DNA of 64,000 bases from Gammaproteobacteria bacterium (GCA_015709635.1 CP054180.1:1240001-1304000); one strand, 5' to 3'. Positions 38,129 through 48,576 are shown, counted from the stretch's first letter. Notes: a model not told the origin generated them from the letters alone. Made by a program: numbers and translations.

Positions 38129-40051
38129 ATGTTTGATATCGATTCTATTTTCGCACCGGACGGCGCGCTTTCGCAGCATATTGCAGGATTCCGTACGCGC
38201 GCACAGCAGGTGGAAATGGCGCAAGCGATTGCGGATACGATCGCCAAGCATCAAATTCTGGTGGCCGAGGCGGGTACCGGTACCGGCAAGACGTTTGCTT
38301 ATCTGGCGCCTGCGCTGCTGGCGGGTGGCAAGGTGATTATTTCGACCGGCACTAAAACCTTGCAGGATCAGTTGTTCAATCGCGATATTCCGACCGTGCG
38401 TGCGGCGCTGAAAATCCCTGTCACCGTGGCATTGCTGAAAGGGCGCGCCAATTATATTTGCCACTACCATCTGGAACGAAGTTTGCAGGATACCCACCTC
38501 AGTTTCATCAACCGCGATGAGATTCACTATTTGCAATTGATCGAGCGCTATGCCAATCGAAGTCAAAGCGGCGATAAAAGTGGATTGAGCGAGGTTCCCG
38601 AGAATGCTGCGATCTGGCAGAACGTCACGTCCACGCGCGATAGTTGCCTGGGTTCCGAGTGTCCCAGTTACAAAAAATGTTTCGTCATGGAGGCGCGTAA
38701 GCAAGCGCTGGCGGCGGATGTCGTGGTGGTGAACCATCATTTGTTTTTTGCCGACGTTATGTTGCGCGATGAGGGATTGTCGGAGCTGCTGCCGGCGTGC
38801 AATACCGTCATATTCGATGAGGCGCACCAGTTGCCGGAAACCGCCAGTTTGTTTTTCGGCGAATCGGTCAGCACCGGGCAGTTGCTCGATCTGGCGCGCG
38901 ATGCCAAAGTGGAAGCGGTTCAGGCGGCTGGGGATTTTACCGCGCTGCAGGATGCCATCGCGGCGATGGAAAAAGCTGCGCGCGACGTGCGCCTGACGAT
39001 TGCGGAAGAAAACACGCGGTTATCGCTGGCGGCAGTGAAGCAAAATCGCGGTTTTAGCGATGCGCTGGACAATTTACTGGAGAAATTGACGGCTCTGGTG
39101 AAATTGTTGGAGAGCCAAGCGGAGCGTTCCGAAGGGCTGGAAAATTGCCGTCAGCGTGCCGCAGGGCATTTATATCTGATGCAGCGCTGGCGCGACGAAA
39201 CCGGGATGCAGGATCATGTGCGCTGGGTCGAGGTATATCACCATGCTTTGCAATTGAACGCGACACCGCTGTCGATTGCGGAGATTTTTCAGCGGCAAAT
39301 GGCTTCATCGCCGCGCGCCTGGATTTTTACTTCGGCGACGTTGTCGGTGAAAAAGGATTTTAGCCACTACAATGACGAAATGGGACTGACTGCGGCGCAA
39401 ACGGCGTGCTGGGAGAGTCCGTTCAACTTCGCGCAGCAGGCGCTGCTGTATGTACCGCAAGGTTTGCCGGAGCCGCATGATAAAACGTATACCGACCGGG
39501 TTGTGCAAGCGGCGTTGCCGGTGTTACGCGCGAGCCGCGGGCGGGCTTTTTTTCTCTGCACCAGCTTGCGCGCGATGCAGCGTGTGCATGAGTTGCTGCA
39601 GACTGCCGGTGATTTCGATTTTCCGCTGTTGCTGCAAGGGCAGGGTTCGCGCTCCAGTATGCTGGAACGCTTCCGGGCATTGAACAATGCTGTGCTCATC
39701 GGCAGCCAGTCGTTCTGGGAAGGTGTCGACGTGCGCGGCGAAGCGCTGTCGTTGGTGATCATCGATAAACTGCCGTTTGCACCCCCGGACGATCCGGTGT
39801 TGTCCGCGCGCATCGATAAAATGAACAGCGAGGGCAGGAATGCGTTTATGGAATATCAATTACCGCGTGCCGTGATCAATCTGAAACAGGGTGCGGGCCG
39901 GTTGATCCGCGATGAAGCGGATCGCGGCGTATTGATGATCTGCGATCCACGCCTGACCACGAAAACCTACGGCAAACAAATATGGCAAAGCTTACCACCG
40001 ATGAAGCGGACGCGCGATCTGGCGGAAGTCGAACGTTTCTTTGCCGATTGA
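38129..40051 (+). CDS. DinG/YoaA-family iron-sulphur DNA helicase
   Basis: Superfamily 2 XPD-like helicase of about 640 residues, close to E. coli YoaA. Motif I is VAEAGTGTGKTFAYLAPALL, DEAH is VIFDEAHQLPE, and motif VI is INLKQGAGRLIRDEADRG. Four cysteines (NYICHYH, then DSCLGSECPSYKKCF) fit the 4Fe-4S cluster of this family. ATG 38129 (MFDIDSIFAPDGALSQH) gives the standard N-terminus; the frame is open to 37949. It is divergent from the TIR operon and probably works in DNA repair. Confidence 0.92.
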   Translation: MFDIDSIFAPDGALSQHIAGFRTRAQQVEMAQAIADTIAKHQILVAEAGTGTGKTFAYLAPALLAGGKVIISTGTKTLQDQLFNRDIPTVRAALKIPVTVALLKGRANYICHYHLERSLQDTHLSFINRDEIHYLQLIERYANRSQSGDKSGLSEVPENAAIWQNVTSTRDSCLGSECPSYKKCFVMEARKQALAADVVVVNHHLFFADVMLRDEGLSELLPACNTVIFDEAHQLPETASLFFGESVSTGQLLDLARDAKVEAVQAAGDFTALQDAIAAMEKAARDVRLTIAEENTRLSLAAVKQNRGFSDALDNLLEKLTALVKLLESQAERSEGLENCRQRAAGHLYLMQRWRDETGMQDHVRWVEVYHHALQLNATPLSIAEIFQRQMASSPRAWIFTSATLSVKKDFSHYNDEMGLTAAQTACWESPFNFAQQALLYVPQGLPEPHDKTYTDRVVQAALPVLRASRGRAFFLCTSLRAMQRVHELLQTAGDFDFPLLLQGQGSRSSMLERFRALNNAVLIGSQSFWEGVDVRGEALSLVIIDKLPFAPPDDPVLSARIDKMNSEGRNAFMEYQLPRAVINLKQGAGRLIRDEADRGVLMICDPRLTTKTYGKQIWQSLPPMKRTRDLAEVERFFAD

Positions 40052-40108
40052 TGTCTTCAGAATAGACGCTGTTCTGCCAATCAGAATCAATTATTCATTT
40101 GCTGAACT

Positions 40109-41800
40109 ATGAAAGCTGATTTTATTTCTGGTCTACTGGTTTTTCTTTTATCCGGCGCGATGTTACTGGCTGCGGGTACCGCTGCCGGTAAGATCGATAT
40201 ACCGTTGATCGCCGATGAAAAGGAGAAGCAAAAAGAACAGACCGTCGTCAAGCTGAATGACATTATCAGAAGCATTAAACTGCAAAAAGTTGCAGCAGAA
40301 TCGAAATCGCGATTGCTACTGAAAGCCAAGACGGAGCAGGAAAAAAAACGAATTCAAGCTGAACTGAATGAACTAAGCGACGATATCGCGGAACAGGAAT
40401 CATCGTTTGAAATGATACTGACAGCCGGGTTGGAGTTAAGCCGTGAAGAGACGGTGGATAAGCGCGAGTTTGATTGGAAAAAGGATTTGCTGGAGATCGT
40501 GCAGCCGATCATGAGCGAGTTGCGTCAGTTCACGGAGAAAAAACGCAAGACGGATAATCTGCAAAAAAAAATCGACTTTTATAAATCACAAGTTCGCATC
40601 ATTCAAGAAGTATTGAAGCATATCGCCGGAATTAACAAAGCAGGGTTTGAAAAAGAAGCACTGGTGGAATTTGAACGGATTGCCGGTAAATGGCAAAGCC
40701 AGTTGGAAGAAAATCAGCATTTGCTGGAAGTCGTGCAATTGCAGCTCGATGAAATGATCAAATCGCAGGCCATCAAGGAAGTATCGCTGGGTGAACATAT
40801 CCAGCAATTTGCCGCCGGGCGCGGCGCAACTTTGCTGCTGGCGCTGAGTGCCTTCATCAGTGTTTATTTTTCGATGCTGTTGTTGTTAAAGTTCTTGCGC
40901 TGGCTTACCAATCGCAAGGAAGAGGAAAGAAGCACTTACTATCAGCGTATTATCACCTTGTGTTATCACTTCCTGATGACCGTGTTATCGATAACGGCGG
41001 CATTTTACGTACTCAGTGCGCGTAACGATCAGGTATTGACCGGAATTACAGTATTGTTGCTGATCAGTATAGTCTGGATATTGAAAAGCTCTATTCCAAG
41101 CTATATCAACGAGCTGCGGATATTGCTCAATACCGGATCGGTCAGGGAAGGTGAGTGCATTATCTATAATGGCATTCCGATGAAAGTGGAGAGTTTGAAT
41201 TACTACACCAAACTGACCAATCCGGTGCTCCCCGGCCTGGAATTGCGATTGACGCTGGCTGAGTTAGCCAAATACGTTTCCCGGCCGTATGCAATGAACG
41301 AGCCTTGGTTTCCGTGCCAAGTGGGTGATTACGTGATGCTGTCCGATAATACTTTTGCCATGGTTAACTACATTACTTTGGAAAATATTTTATTATCGCA
41401 AACGAACGGGTGGATGCCCATTACGTATAGTATTCCCGATTTTCTTGCGGCCAAACCGAAAAATCTCTCACTTGGATTTACGGTTGTCAGCGATTTCCGC
41501 ATTGATTACAAACATCAAGCGCAGTGCATCACGGTCATTCCGGAAATATTATGCGATGGCATCCGCCGCGGTTTGCTGCAGGAATCCTATGGTCAGTCAT
41601 TAATCGATGTGGCGGTGCGATTTGTGCAAGCCAATACATCGTCGCTGGATTACAAACTGATCGCATCGTTCGATGGTACGGTCGCCGGAGAGTTTTTCAC
41701 CATTCAGTTCGCCATGCAACGTTATGCCGTGGAAGTTTGCAATCAGCAGCAGTGGGTCATACCGTTCAATCAATTGGTTGTGCATAACGCCAAGGATTGA
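40109..41800 (+). CDS. MscS-like mechanosensitive channel family protein
   Basis: A 563-residue membrane protein. A hydrophobic N-terminus (FISGLLVFLLSGAMLLAAG) is followed by a long charged coiled-coil region (about 30-235), three to four membrane helices (about 245-345) and a C-terminal soluble part with GECIIYNGIPMKVESLNYYT and FPCQVGDYVMLSDNTFAMVN. This layout matches large MscS-type channels with an extended N-terminal domain. The pore glycine/alanine pattern is not clean, so conductance is not assured. It is followed directly by xthA (4-bp overlap with the longest reading). Confidence 0.65.
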   Translation: MKADFISGLLVFLLSGAMLLAAGTAAGKIDIPLIADEKEKQKEQTVVKLNDIIRSIKLQKVAAESKSRLLLKAKTEQEKKRIQAELNELSDDIAEQESSFEMILTAGLELSREETVDKREFDWKKDLLEIVQPIMSELRQFTEKKRKTDNLQKKIDFYKSQVRIIQEVLKHIAGINKAGFEKEALVEFERIAGKWQSQLEENQHLLEVVQLQLDEMIKSQAIKEVSLGEHIQQFAAGRGATLLLALSAFISVYFSMLLLLKFLRWLTNRKEEERSTYYQRIITLCYHFLMTVLSITAAFYVLSARNDQVLTGITVLLLISIVWILKSSIPSYINELRILLNTGSVREGECIIYNGIPMKVESLNYYTKLTNPVLPGLELRLTLAELAKYVSRPYAMNEPWFPCQVGDYVMLSDNTFAMVNYITLENILLSQTNGWMPITYSIPDFLAAKPKNLSLGFTVVSDFRIDYKHQAQCITVIPEILCDGIRRGLLQESYGQSLIDVAVRFVQANTSSLDYKLIASFDGTVAGEFFTIQFAMQRYAVEVCNQQQWVIPFNQLVVHNAKD

Positions 41801-41871
41801 ACGGCATGACAAATTCTGCCGGTACGATATTTTTCGATGATCCGGTATTTTTGAAAAACAGTGAAAACATA

Positions 41872-42639
41872 ATGAAGATAGCCACCTGGAACGTAAACTC
41901 GCTCAAAGTGCGGTTGCCGCAAGTAATCGATTGGTTGCAGGCGAATCAACCGGACATGTTATGTTTACAGGAAACCAAGCTGACCGATGAAAATTTTCCG
42001 GCGGGCGAAATCGCGGCAGTTGGCTATCAGTCTATTTTTACCGGGCAAAAAACCTACAACGGCGTTGCGATACTCAGCAAACAACAAGGAAATGAAGTCA
42101 TTACCGGGATTCCAGGGTTTGCGGATGAGCAGAAAAGAGTGATCGCGGCAACTTATGGCGATGTGCGCGTCATTTCCGTCTACGTGCCGAACGGTGATAG
42201 CGTTGAATCGGAGAAATACGGTTATAAATTACGATGGCTGCCTGCTTTGACCGGGTGGCTGCAACAGGAACTGCAAGATTATAAGAAATTGGCCATTTTA
42301 GGCGATTTCAATATCGCACCGGAAGATCGCGATGTCTATGATCCGCAACTCTGGCAAGGAAAAGTATTGTGCAGCCAGCCGGAGCGCGCTGCTTTCAGTG
42401 AGTTGCTGAAATTGGGGCTTGAGGATAGCTTCCGGCTGTTCGAGCAAGCAGAGAAATCGTATACCTGGTGGGATTACCGCATGATGGCTTTCCGCCTGAA
42501 CCGGGGATTGCGCATCGATCACATACTGCTGAGTCACGAGCTTGCCGGTGCTTGTATGACGTGTGCGATTGATAAAGCGGTACGTAAGCTGGAACGCCCA
42601 TCCGATCATGCGCCCGTGATGGTGGAATTGTCTCCGTGA
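41872..42639 (+). CDS. xthA: Exodeoxyribonuclease III / AP endonuclease
   Basis: Base-excision repair enzyme that cuts at abasic sites and removes 3' blocks. The 255 residues from ATG 41872 (MKIATWNVNSLKVRLPQVID) are standard in length. Active-site motifs are all present: LCLQETKLTDENFP, SVYVPNGDS, ILGDFNIAPEDRDVYD, LRIDHILLSHEL and RPSDHAPVMVEL. The frame extends upstream to 41797 without homology. It is convergent with a DUF4124 gene, with 7 bp between the stops. Confidence 0.95.
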   Translation: MKIATWNVNSLKVRLPQVIDWLQANQPDMLCLQETKLTDENFPAGEIAAVGYQSIFTGQKTYNGVAILSKQQGNEVITGIPGFADEQKRVIAATYGDVRVISVYVPNGDSVESEKYGYKLRWLPALTGWLQQELQDYKKLAILGDFNIAPEDRDVYDPQLWQGKVLCSQPERAAFSELLKLGLEDSFRLFEQAEKSYTWWDYRMMAFRLNRGLRIDHILLSHELAGACMTCAIDKAVRKLERPSDHAPVMVELSP

Positions 42640-42646
42640 GCGGAGA

Positions 42647-43096
42647 TTATTTGCTGCTGCCGGATAACTCCTGAAGCTCCTTTTTTAATCCGTTCAGATT
42701 TTTTTCCCGGGCGTCGATTTCCTCGCGTATCCGCTCGACACGATTCAGGTAGCGCTGGTAGTTGCGCTCACTGCCCAGGCGGTCCGGATTGCCGTCTTTG
42801 TATTCGCTTTTCAGTTCGCTGAGACGTTTTTCTTCTTCCGTTATTTTGCTTTGAATTTGCTCGCGTTGTTCATCGAGTTTCATCGTTTCACGGCGTTTTG
42901 CGATTCTTTCTTCCACATCGCCGGAATCGACCGAGGGCACGACTACAAGCGGCGGCAAATCAATTTTCTTGGCGTTATTGGAAGGCACATTGGAGTACGT
43001 TACTTTGCCGTGCTCGTCGACATGCTTATAAACACCGGCCTGAATCGGGCAGGAAAGAAAAAGCAAGGCGGCAAACAAACCGGTATTTCTTTTCAT
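42647..43096 (-). CDS. DUF4124-domain exported protein
   Basis: A 149-residue protein with a signal peptide (LFAALLFLSCPIQA) and an N-terminal DUF4124 module (GVYKHVDEHGKVTYSNVPSN). A Glu/Arg-rich coiled coil then runs to the end (REQIQSKITEEEKRLSELKS). It is a paralogue of the gene 39 bp upstream, with the same length and layout. Function is unknown; DUF4124 proteins are common in the periplasm of beta- and gammaproteobacteria. Confidence 0.85.
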   Translation of the reverse strand: MKRNTGLFAALLFLSCPIQAGVYKHVDEHGKVTYSNVPSNNAKKIDLPPLVVVPSVDSGDVEERIAKRRETMKLDEQREQIQSKITEEEKRLSELKSEYKDGNPDRLGSERNYQRYLNRVERIREEIDAREKNLNGLKKELQELSGSSK

Positions 43097-43135
43097 CAGT
43101 CAAACCTCATCAGCTATTCGTGATTTTTAGAACAG

Positions 43136-43585
43136 CTATAGTCTGCCAAGTTCTTTTTTCAGCGCGGTGATATTTCTTTGGTGCAGGAATAATTTATTTT
43201 TGAGTTGCACGGTTTTTTCTTGGAAATTGCCCGCTTCGGGGTTGTTGCTGAATTGATCCAGATGGGTTTGGGTTTCGCTGAAATGCTTTTCCTCGGCCGT
43301 CAATTCCTTTTGCAAAATTTGCCGGCGCACCGTATCGCGCTCTTTTTGCGTCGTGTCTTTTATCCGCGGCGCATTCCCGTTGGATTGCAGTCGTGTCGGA
43401 TTGGATTCGGAATTTCTCGAATATGAAGCGATCGATATTTTTTCCGCGTTCGGGATACGCCGGTTGGTAAACGTGATATTGCCGTCTTTATCGACATGCT
43501 TGTAGATATTCGTTTGAGCAATCGCGTGCGGTATGGAACCCGGCAAAATAAAGGCTGCTAGGATAAATAATGTTTTGGTTTTCAT
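43136..43585 (-). CDS. DUF4124-domain exported protein, second copy
   Basis: A 149-residue protein with a signal peptide (FILAAFILPGSIPHAIA) and the DUF4124 module NIYKHVDKDGNITFTNRRIP. The C-terminal half is a charged coiled coil (QILQKELTAEEKHFSETQTH). It is tandem with 42647-43096 and most likely arose by duplication. The two have diverged outside the module, so they are not recent copies. Confidence 0.85.
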   Translation of the reverse strand: MKTKTLFILAAFILPGSIPHAIAQTNIYKHVDKDGNITFTNRRIPNAEKISIASYSRNSESNPTRLQSNGNAPRIKDTTQKERDTVRRQILQKELTAEEKHFSETQTHLDQFSNNPEAGNFQEKTVQLKNKLFLHQRNITALKKELGRL

Positions 43586-43710
43586 ATTTAGCTAGAAGAA
43601 TGTTGATAACAATTGCCACAGTTTGATCAGTTTACCAATGATTTTTCTAATGAAAAGCAAAAAAAGAACGAATAAACCCTATTTATTACTCCATGTCATT
43701 TTATTTTTTT

Positions 43711-43782
43711 GGAAACACTGAATAACTATCTTCGCGAGCGATCTGCTGTGTTGGGTGGTGCTCACCTATATTCAGTGTTTCC
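43711..43782. repeat. 72-bp palindromic element
   Basis: GGAAACACTGAATA at the left end is repeated exactly inverted at the right end (TATTCAGTGTTTCC), a 14-bp perfect terminal repeat around a 44-bp core. No ORF and no T-run follow it on either strand. It lies 25 bp after the glnA stop. It is distinct from the GGAAAGCTC element and is another MITE/REP-type candidate or an mRNA-stabilising hairpin for glnA. Confidence 0.6.
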
Positions 43783-43807
43783 CTTTCACTGATAACTATC
43801 CCGCGGC

Positions 43808-45217
43808 TCACAGGCTGTAGTACATATCGAATTCAACCGGATGAGTCGTCATTCTCAGTAAAAGCACTTCATCCATTTTCAATTGAATATACGCGTCGAT
43901 CATGTCATTGGAAAAAACGCCGCCACGAATCAGGAAATCGCGGTCTTTATCCAGGCATTCCAACGCTTCATCCAATGATGCGCATACATTCGGCACTTTG
44001 GCGGCTTCTTCCGGCGGCAGATCATACAGATTTTTGTCCATCGGGTCGCCCGGATGGATTTTGTTCTGAATGCCATCAAGTCCGGCCATCATCAAGGCGG
44101 TAAACGCCAGATAAGGGTTGGCTGTCGGATCGGGAAAGCGGACTTCGATGCGCCGCCCCTTGGGGCTGCTGGTGTGCGGAATGCGAATAGAGGCCGAACG
44201 GTTGCTGGCGGAATAAGCCAAGTTGACCGGTGCCTCGTATCCGGCGACCAGCCGTTTGTACGAATTGGTGCTAGGGTTGCAGATGGCATTTAGCGCTTTG
44301 GCATGTTTCAGGATGCCGCCGATGTAGTACAGCGCGATCTCCGATAAACCGGCATAACCGTTGCCGGAGAACAAATTCTTGCCGTCTTTCCAGATGGATT
44401 GGTGCACATGCATGCCGGAGCCGGCATCGCCAACGATCGGTTTGGGCATGAAAGTGGCCGTTTTGCCGTACGAATGCGCGACATTGTGTATGACGTATTT
44501 GAGAACTTGATTCCAATCTGCGCGTTTAACCAAACTGTTGAAACGGGTGCCGATTTCACATTGACCCGCGGTGGCGACTTCGTGATGATGCACTTCGACG
44601 CCGATGCCCATATCTTCCAATGTCAGGCACATCGCGGAGCGGATATCCTGTAGCGAATCGACAGGCGGTACGGGAAAGTAGCCGCCTTTGATCGACGGGC
44701 GATGACCGATGTTGCCGCTTTCGTATTTGATCGCAGAACTCCAAGCGGCTTCCTCGGATTCGATTTTGACCGAGCAGCCGGACATATCGGTATGCCACCG
44801 TACCGAATCGAAAATAAAAAACTCCGGTTCCGGGCCGAAATAAGCGACATCGCCGATGCCGGTCGATTTCAAGTAAATTTCACCGCGCTTGGCCAACGAA
44901 CGCGGATCACGGCTGTAACCTTTGCCGTCGGCCGGTTCGACGACATCGCACGTCATCAGCAGTGTCGGTTCATCCATGAAAGGATCCATATTGGCGGTAT
45001 CCGGATCGGGGATCAACAGCATATCGGATGCTTGAATGCCTTTCCAGCCGCCTATCGATGAGCCGTCAAAAGGATGGCCATCTTCGAATTTATCCGCATC
45101 AAAGGTATGCGCAGGTACGGTAACATGATGTTCTTTGCCATTGGTGTCGGTAAAGCGCAAATCGACAAATTTAACTTCATTGTCTTGAATCAATTTCAAA
45201 ACATCGGCTACCACCAT
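43808..45217 (-). CDS. glnA: Glutamine synthetase type I
   Basis: Assimilates ammonia into glutamine with ATP. The 469 residues from ATG 45217 match GSI-beta. Metal and substrate motifs are present: [29 protein letters not shown], and [35 protein letters not shown] and the adenylylation-loop Tyr in [11 protein letters not shown] point to GlnE-type control. GGAGAG 6 bases before ATG 45217 decides the start over the upstream codon at 45241. Ammonia assimilation is central in an ammonia oxidiser. Confidence 0.96.
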   Translation of the reverse strand: MVVADVLKLIQDNEVKFVDLRFTDTNGKEHHVTVPAHTFDADKFEDGHPFDGSSIGGWKGIQASDMLLIPDPDTANMDPFMDEPTLLMTCDVVEPADGKGYSRDPRSLAKRGEIYLKSTGIGDVAYFGPEPEFFIFDSVRWHTDMSGCSVKIESEEAAWSSAIKYESGNIGHRPSIKGGYFPVPPVDSLQDIRSAMCLTLEDMGIGVEVHHHEVATAGQCEIGTRFNSLVKRADWNQVLKYVIHNVAHSYGKTATFMPKPIVGDAGSGMHVHQSIWKDGKNLFSGNGYAGLSEIALYYIGGILKHAKALNAICNPSTNSYKRLVAGYEAPVNLAYSASNRSASIRIPHTSSPKGRRIEVRFPDPTANPYLAFTALMMAGLDGIQNKIHPGDPMDKNLYDLPPEEAAKVPNVCASLDEALECLDKDRDFLIRGGVFSNDMIDAYIQLKMDEVLLLRMTTHPVEFDMYYSL

Positions 45218-45273
45218 TTTTTCTCTCCAGACTTGCGTCACAAATTGTATAGATAAAGATGCATTTAGATAGA

Positions 45274-45282
45274 ATTATACCA
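45274..45282 (-). promoter_or_regulatory. Extended -10 promoter for glnA
   Basis: On the minus strand TGGTATAAT is a full extended -10 box (TGn plus TATAAT), about 57 bp before the glnA ATG. No good -35 is needed for such promoters and none is evident. No sigma54-type -24/-12 site was recognised in the same spacer. Confidence 0.45.
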
Positions 45283-45496
45283 GCACAATACCGTGAATGA
45301 TCTGAAACGATGCATGCGGTTACGATTCAATCCGTTCATCGCTAGTAACTTGCCGGTGTCTGGGCGCGCATTCTACTGTATTATCGCGCGCTAAACCTTT
45401 ACGATTCGCAAATTAACCCGCGCTGTTTTTTTCCAGAACCGGAAAATCAACACGTGGAATTGAAAAAATTTGGAAAACTCAGCAGTTAGACCCGGA

Positions 45497-47317
45497 ATGC
45501 CCAGTGCGCTGAATATACTCAAGGAAGTTTTTGGTTATCCCGCATTTCGCGGACAACAAGCGGAAGTAATCGGCCATCTTGCCAGCGGCGGTGATTGTCT
45601 GGTGCTGATGCCGACAGGCGGCGGCAAGTCATTGTGCTACCAAATTCCGGCTTTATTGCGTGATGGTACCGCAATCGTCGTGTCTCCGTTGATTGCGTTG
45701 ATGCAGAATCAAGTCGCGGCGTTGCACGAAATCGGCGTGCGCGCGGCGGTTCTGAATTCCTCGTTATCGTTGCAGGAAGCGGCGGAAGTTGAGCAAAAGC
45801 TGCTGACAGGCGGATACGATCTGCTGTATGTCGCGCCGGAACGGTTGTTGACGGCGCGTTTTTTGCACCTGATCGCGCGCATTCCGGTTGCCTTGTTTGC
45901 CATCGATGAAGCGCATTGCGTTTCACAGTGGGGTCATGATTTCCGCCCGGAATACATGCAATTATCGGTTCTGCACGAACGTTTCCCGGACGTGCCGCGT
46001 ATTGCGCTGACGGCAACAGCAGATATGGATACCCGCAAAGAGATTATCGAGCGGCTGGGATTGGATGAAGCCAGAATATTCGTATCCAGTTTTGACCGGC
46101 CGAATATCCGCTATCAGATTATCGATAAAGCCAACAGCCGAGCGCAGTTATTGACCTTTCTGCGGACGGAACATTCCGGTGACGCCGGCATCGTGTATTG
46201 TCTGTCACGCAAAAAAGTCGAGGAAACGGCTGCGTGGTTGGCCGGACAGGGGTTGCGCGCGATTGCTTATCACGCCGGCATGAACATGCAGGAACGCAGC
46301 TTGAATCAGGAAAAATTTCTGCGCGAGGAAGGTGTCATCATGGTCGCCACCATCGCTTTCGGTATGGGAATCGATAAGCCCGATGTGCGTTTTGTCGCGC
46401 ATCTCGATTTGCCCCGCAGCATCGAAGGCTATTACCAGGAAACCGGCCGCGCCGGACGCGACGGGCAGGCAGCCAATGCCTGGATGGTGTACGGTCTTGG
46501 CGATGTCATTCAACAGCGGCGCATGATCGAGGAATCGGAAGCGCAATTCAAATTCAAACAGGTTGCTACACGCAAACTGGAAGCCATGTTGTCGCTGTGC
46601 GAAACGACCACATGCCGCCGCTTGAGTATGTTGCGTTATTTCGGTGAAGCGGCGGATGATGCTGCGGCGTGCGGCAATTGCGATGTCTGTCTGAACCCGC
46701 CGCAAGTCTGGGATGCGACAGTGGAAGTACAGAAGGCGTTATCCTGCGTTTATCGCACCGGGCAGACTTTCGGCGCGGGGCATTTGATTGATGTTTTGCG
46801 CGGCAACCCAACGGAGCGGGTCAAGGAATGGCACCACGACCGGCTCAGCACTTTCGGTATCGGTAAGGATTTGCCGGAGAGTGCCTGGCGCGCGGTTTTC
46901 CGTCAGATTGTCGCGCTCGGTTTGCTGACAGTGGATAGCGAAAGTCACGGCTCATTGCATCTGACGGAAGCCAGCCGTGCCGTGTTAAAGGGGCAGCGAA
47001 CCGTACAATTGAGGCTGCAAGCCAAGCAAATGCAAACATCCGGAAAACGGCACAGCGGGGATGTCGCGCTACTGGATGCGACCGAACGGTATTTGTGGGA
47101 ACAATTGCGTAACTGGCGGGCAAAAATGGCCAAAGAACACGGTGTCCCGGCGTATGTGATTTTTCACGACGCCACCTTGCGCGAACTGGCGCGGCAGTGT
47201 CCGAAAACGGAAGATGAACTGCGTTTGGTGAGTGGTATCGGTGCGCGCAAGTTCGATAAATACGGCGGTTATCTGATTGAAATTCTTCGCAGTTGTGAGT
47301 CCGGGCCAGGGCAGTAA
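45497..47317 (+). CDS. recQ: ATP-dependent DNA helicase RecQ
   Basis: 3'-to-5' helicase for recombination repair, 606 residues from ATG 45497 (E. coli RecQ is 609). It begins [20 protein letters not shown], with Walker [21 protein letters not shown] in [20 protein letters not shown], and motif [15 protein letters not shown]. The RQC zinc site has [12 protein letters not shown] and [10 protein letters not shown]-terminal HRDC domain is present ([20 protein letters not shown]). An in-frame TTG at 45470 is an alternative start. Confidence 0.95.
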   Translation: MPSALNILKEVFGYPAFRGQQAEVIGHLASGGDCLVLMPTGGGKSLCYQIPALLRDGTAIVVSPLIALMQNQVAALHEIGVRAAVLNSSLSLQEAAEVEQKLLTGGYDLLYVAPERLLTARFLHLIARIPVALFAIDEAHCVSQWGHDFRPEYMQLSVLHERFPDVPRIALTATADMDTRKEIIERLGLDEARIFVSSFDRPNIRYQIIDKANSRAQLLTFLRTEHSGDAGIVYCLSRKKVEETAAWLAGQGLRAIAYHAGMNMQERSLNQEKFLREEGVIMVATIAFGMGIDKPDVRFVAHLDLPRSIEGYYQETGRAGRDGQAANAWMVYGLGDVIQQRRMIEESEAQFKFKQVATRKLEAMLSLCETTTCRRLSMLRYFGEAADDAAACGNCDVCLNPPQVWDATVEVQKALSCVYRTGQTFGAGHLIDVLRGNPTERVKEWHHDRLSTFGIGKDLPESAWRAVFRQIVALGLLTVDSESHGSLHLTEASRAVLKGQRTVQLRLQAKQMQTSGKRHSGDVALLDATERYLWEQLRNWRAKMAKEHGVPAYVIFHDATLRELARQCPKTEDELRLVSGIGARKFDKYGGYLIEILRSCESGPGQ

Positions 47318-47326
47318 ACTACTTGT

Positions 47327-47354
47327 TTGAATATTTGACATTCTGTTATATACT
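47327..47354 (+). promoter_or_regulatory. Possible sigma70 promoter for small lipoprotein
   Basis: TTGAAT (47327-47332) and TATACT (47349-47354) are spaced by 16 bp, about 48 bp before the ATG. Moderate match only. Confidence 0.3.
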
Positions 47355-47401
47355 CGAATCCCTGATTAAATTTGGGTATTTTAAAGAAAGGAACGATTAG
47401 A

Positions 47402-47587
47402 ATGATGAAAAAAACAATTTTTGCTGCAACTTTATTAGTTTTCTTAGCCGCTTGTTCAAACGCCAATATGGGTGATCCCAATGCGAGCACAGATGATTGT
47501 AAGTTTGGCGTTGGTGGTAATGGTGAATGCCTCAAAGAAGGACAAGATCCACGGCCTTATGGCGGTAGCAGCAAACCTGGACACTAA
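47402..47587 (+). CDS. Small lipoprotein
   Basis: A 61-residue protein with signal peptide and lipobox LAAC (Cys18 or so) after MMKKTIFAATLLVFLAA. The short Gly/Asp-rich mature part has two further cysteines (DDCKFGVGGNGEC) that may form a disulfide. AGGAACG supports ATG 47402; the frame extends to 47372 without meaning. It has its own promoter-like signal and terminator, so it is probably monocistronic. Function unknown. Confidence 0.7.
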   Translation: MMKKTIFAATLLVFLAACSNANMGDPNASTDDCKFGVGGNGECLKEGQDPRPYGGSSKPGH

Positions 47588-47614
47588 TCCTCAGGTATCA
47601 CAAGCAAGTAAGAT

Positions 47615-47642
47615 AAAAAACCGCCCGAAGTGGCGGTTTTTT
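47615..47642 (+). terminator. Intrinsic terminator after the small lipoprotein
   Basis: ACCGCC-CGAAGT-GGCGGT forms a strong hairpin flanked by AAAAAA on the left and TTTTTT on the right, so it can work in both directions. It serves the small lipoprotein gene and also the convergent PEP-CTERM gene ending at 47687. Confidence 0.85.
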
Positions 47643-47686
47643 ATTGTTGAGAAAACTGATTTCCATATGTGATATGTGCATGCAAA

Positions 47687-48280
47687 TTAAACTTGCCTGC
47701 GGCGTACGGTAAAGCTCACCAAACCCGATCCAACTAGCAGTAGTGCGTAAGTATCCGGCTCCGGTACGGGGCTGATGGTATCGAAAATATGAGTAATGGG
47801 CGTAAACGGGCTGGAAATTACGGAATCGACCGAAAACACCAAATCACCCCGGGTGTAATTAAGGCCTTCCCAGTTCACGAACAAATGATTCGAATCAAAG
47901 CTTATTGTGGGTGTTCCGCTCACACCGGTATTGGAAATCAAGGTAAAAGACGTGAACGGATTGATGTTTGCGGTCAAATCGCTGATCACGAAACCGTTAA
48001 ACGCAGTGGGTGAAAAAGTACCGCCATGTGAAAAAGAAACAGTGAATTCGTTGCCACTGAAATCGATCGTGCCGAGACCGTCAACGACATTCGATATCTC
48101 CGTGCCGGAACCCACCAAGTAATTCCCGTTACCTGCCGCAGTATAAGGGCTGCTTAAGTTCGGAAAATAATACTGGTAATTCACTGTATGTCCGTCAAAA
48201 ATCCCGGCAGTGGCAACACCTACGTTTGAACCCAACCAAAGTGCACCAGAAACCGCCATTAATCGTAAAAAATTTCGCAT
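47687..48280 (-). CDS. PEP-CTERM sorting-domain protein
   Basis: Exported protein of 197 residues from ATG 48280, which has a near-perfect AAAGGAG site. The signal peptide is LMAVSGALWLGSNVGVATA. The C-terminus carries the PEP-CTERM signal: SPVPEPDTYALLLVGSGLVS followed by an RRR anchor. Exosortase recognises this signal in exopolysaccharide-producing bacteria. The middle is a beta-rich, Ser/Thr/Asn-rich segment without known domain. The frame extends upstream to 48367, but that part lacks a ribosome site. Confidence 0.85.
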   Translation of the reverse strand: MRNFLRLMAVSGALWLGSNVGVATAGIFDGHTVNYQYYFPNLSSPYTAAGNGNYLVGSGTEISNVVDGLGTIDFSGNEFTVSFSHGGTFSPTAFNGFVISDLTANINPFTSFTLISNTGVSGTPTISFDSNHLFVNWEGLNYTRGDLVFSVDSVISSPFTPITHIFDTISPVPEPDTYALLLVGSGLVSFTVRRRQV

Positions 48281-48560
48281 TTTCGCTCCTTTGCAATTTA
48301 ACCTGCGTATTGAACAATTCACCGCTAAATCATGGTGCGTATCATGCAGTAAGCACTCCGGGTTCAATAGAGAAAAATGTCATGAAATGAATGAGATAAA
48401 TGCACCAAAGTTGCACTAGGCGGTTTGTAGGTAAGATGAACCGGGAGCCGATAGTCCGGATCTCTTGTTTTCTTGAGAAACTGCTGACTGCTTATGTTGT
48501 ATAAGTAGTTAAATTTATGGAAGAAGATTGGCAGGAATAATGTCATAGTCACTGCTTCTA

Positions 48561-48576
48561 GGGCCTGTTAACACTA
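48561..48576. repeat. IS terminal inverted repeat, left
   Basis: GGGCCTGTTAACACTA, identical to the inverted right end. The transposase stop TAG lies within it. Confidence 0.9.

Noticed and set aside
38057..38827. 256-codon frame antisense to the helicase
   Set aside because: The plus strand encodes Walker A and the iron-sulphur cysteines; the antisense has no motif.
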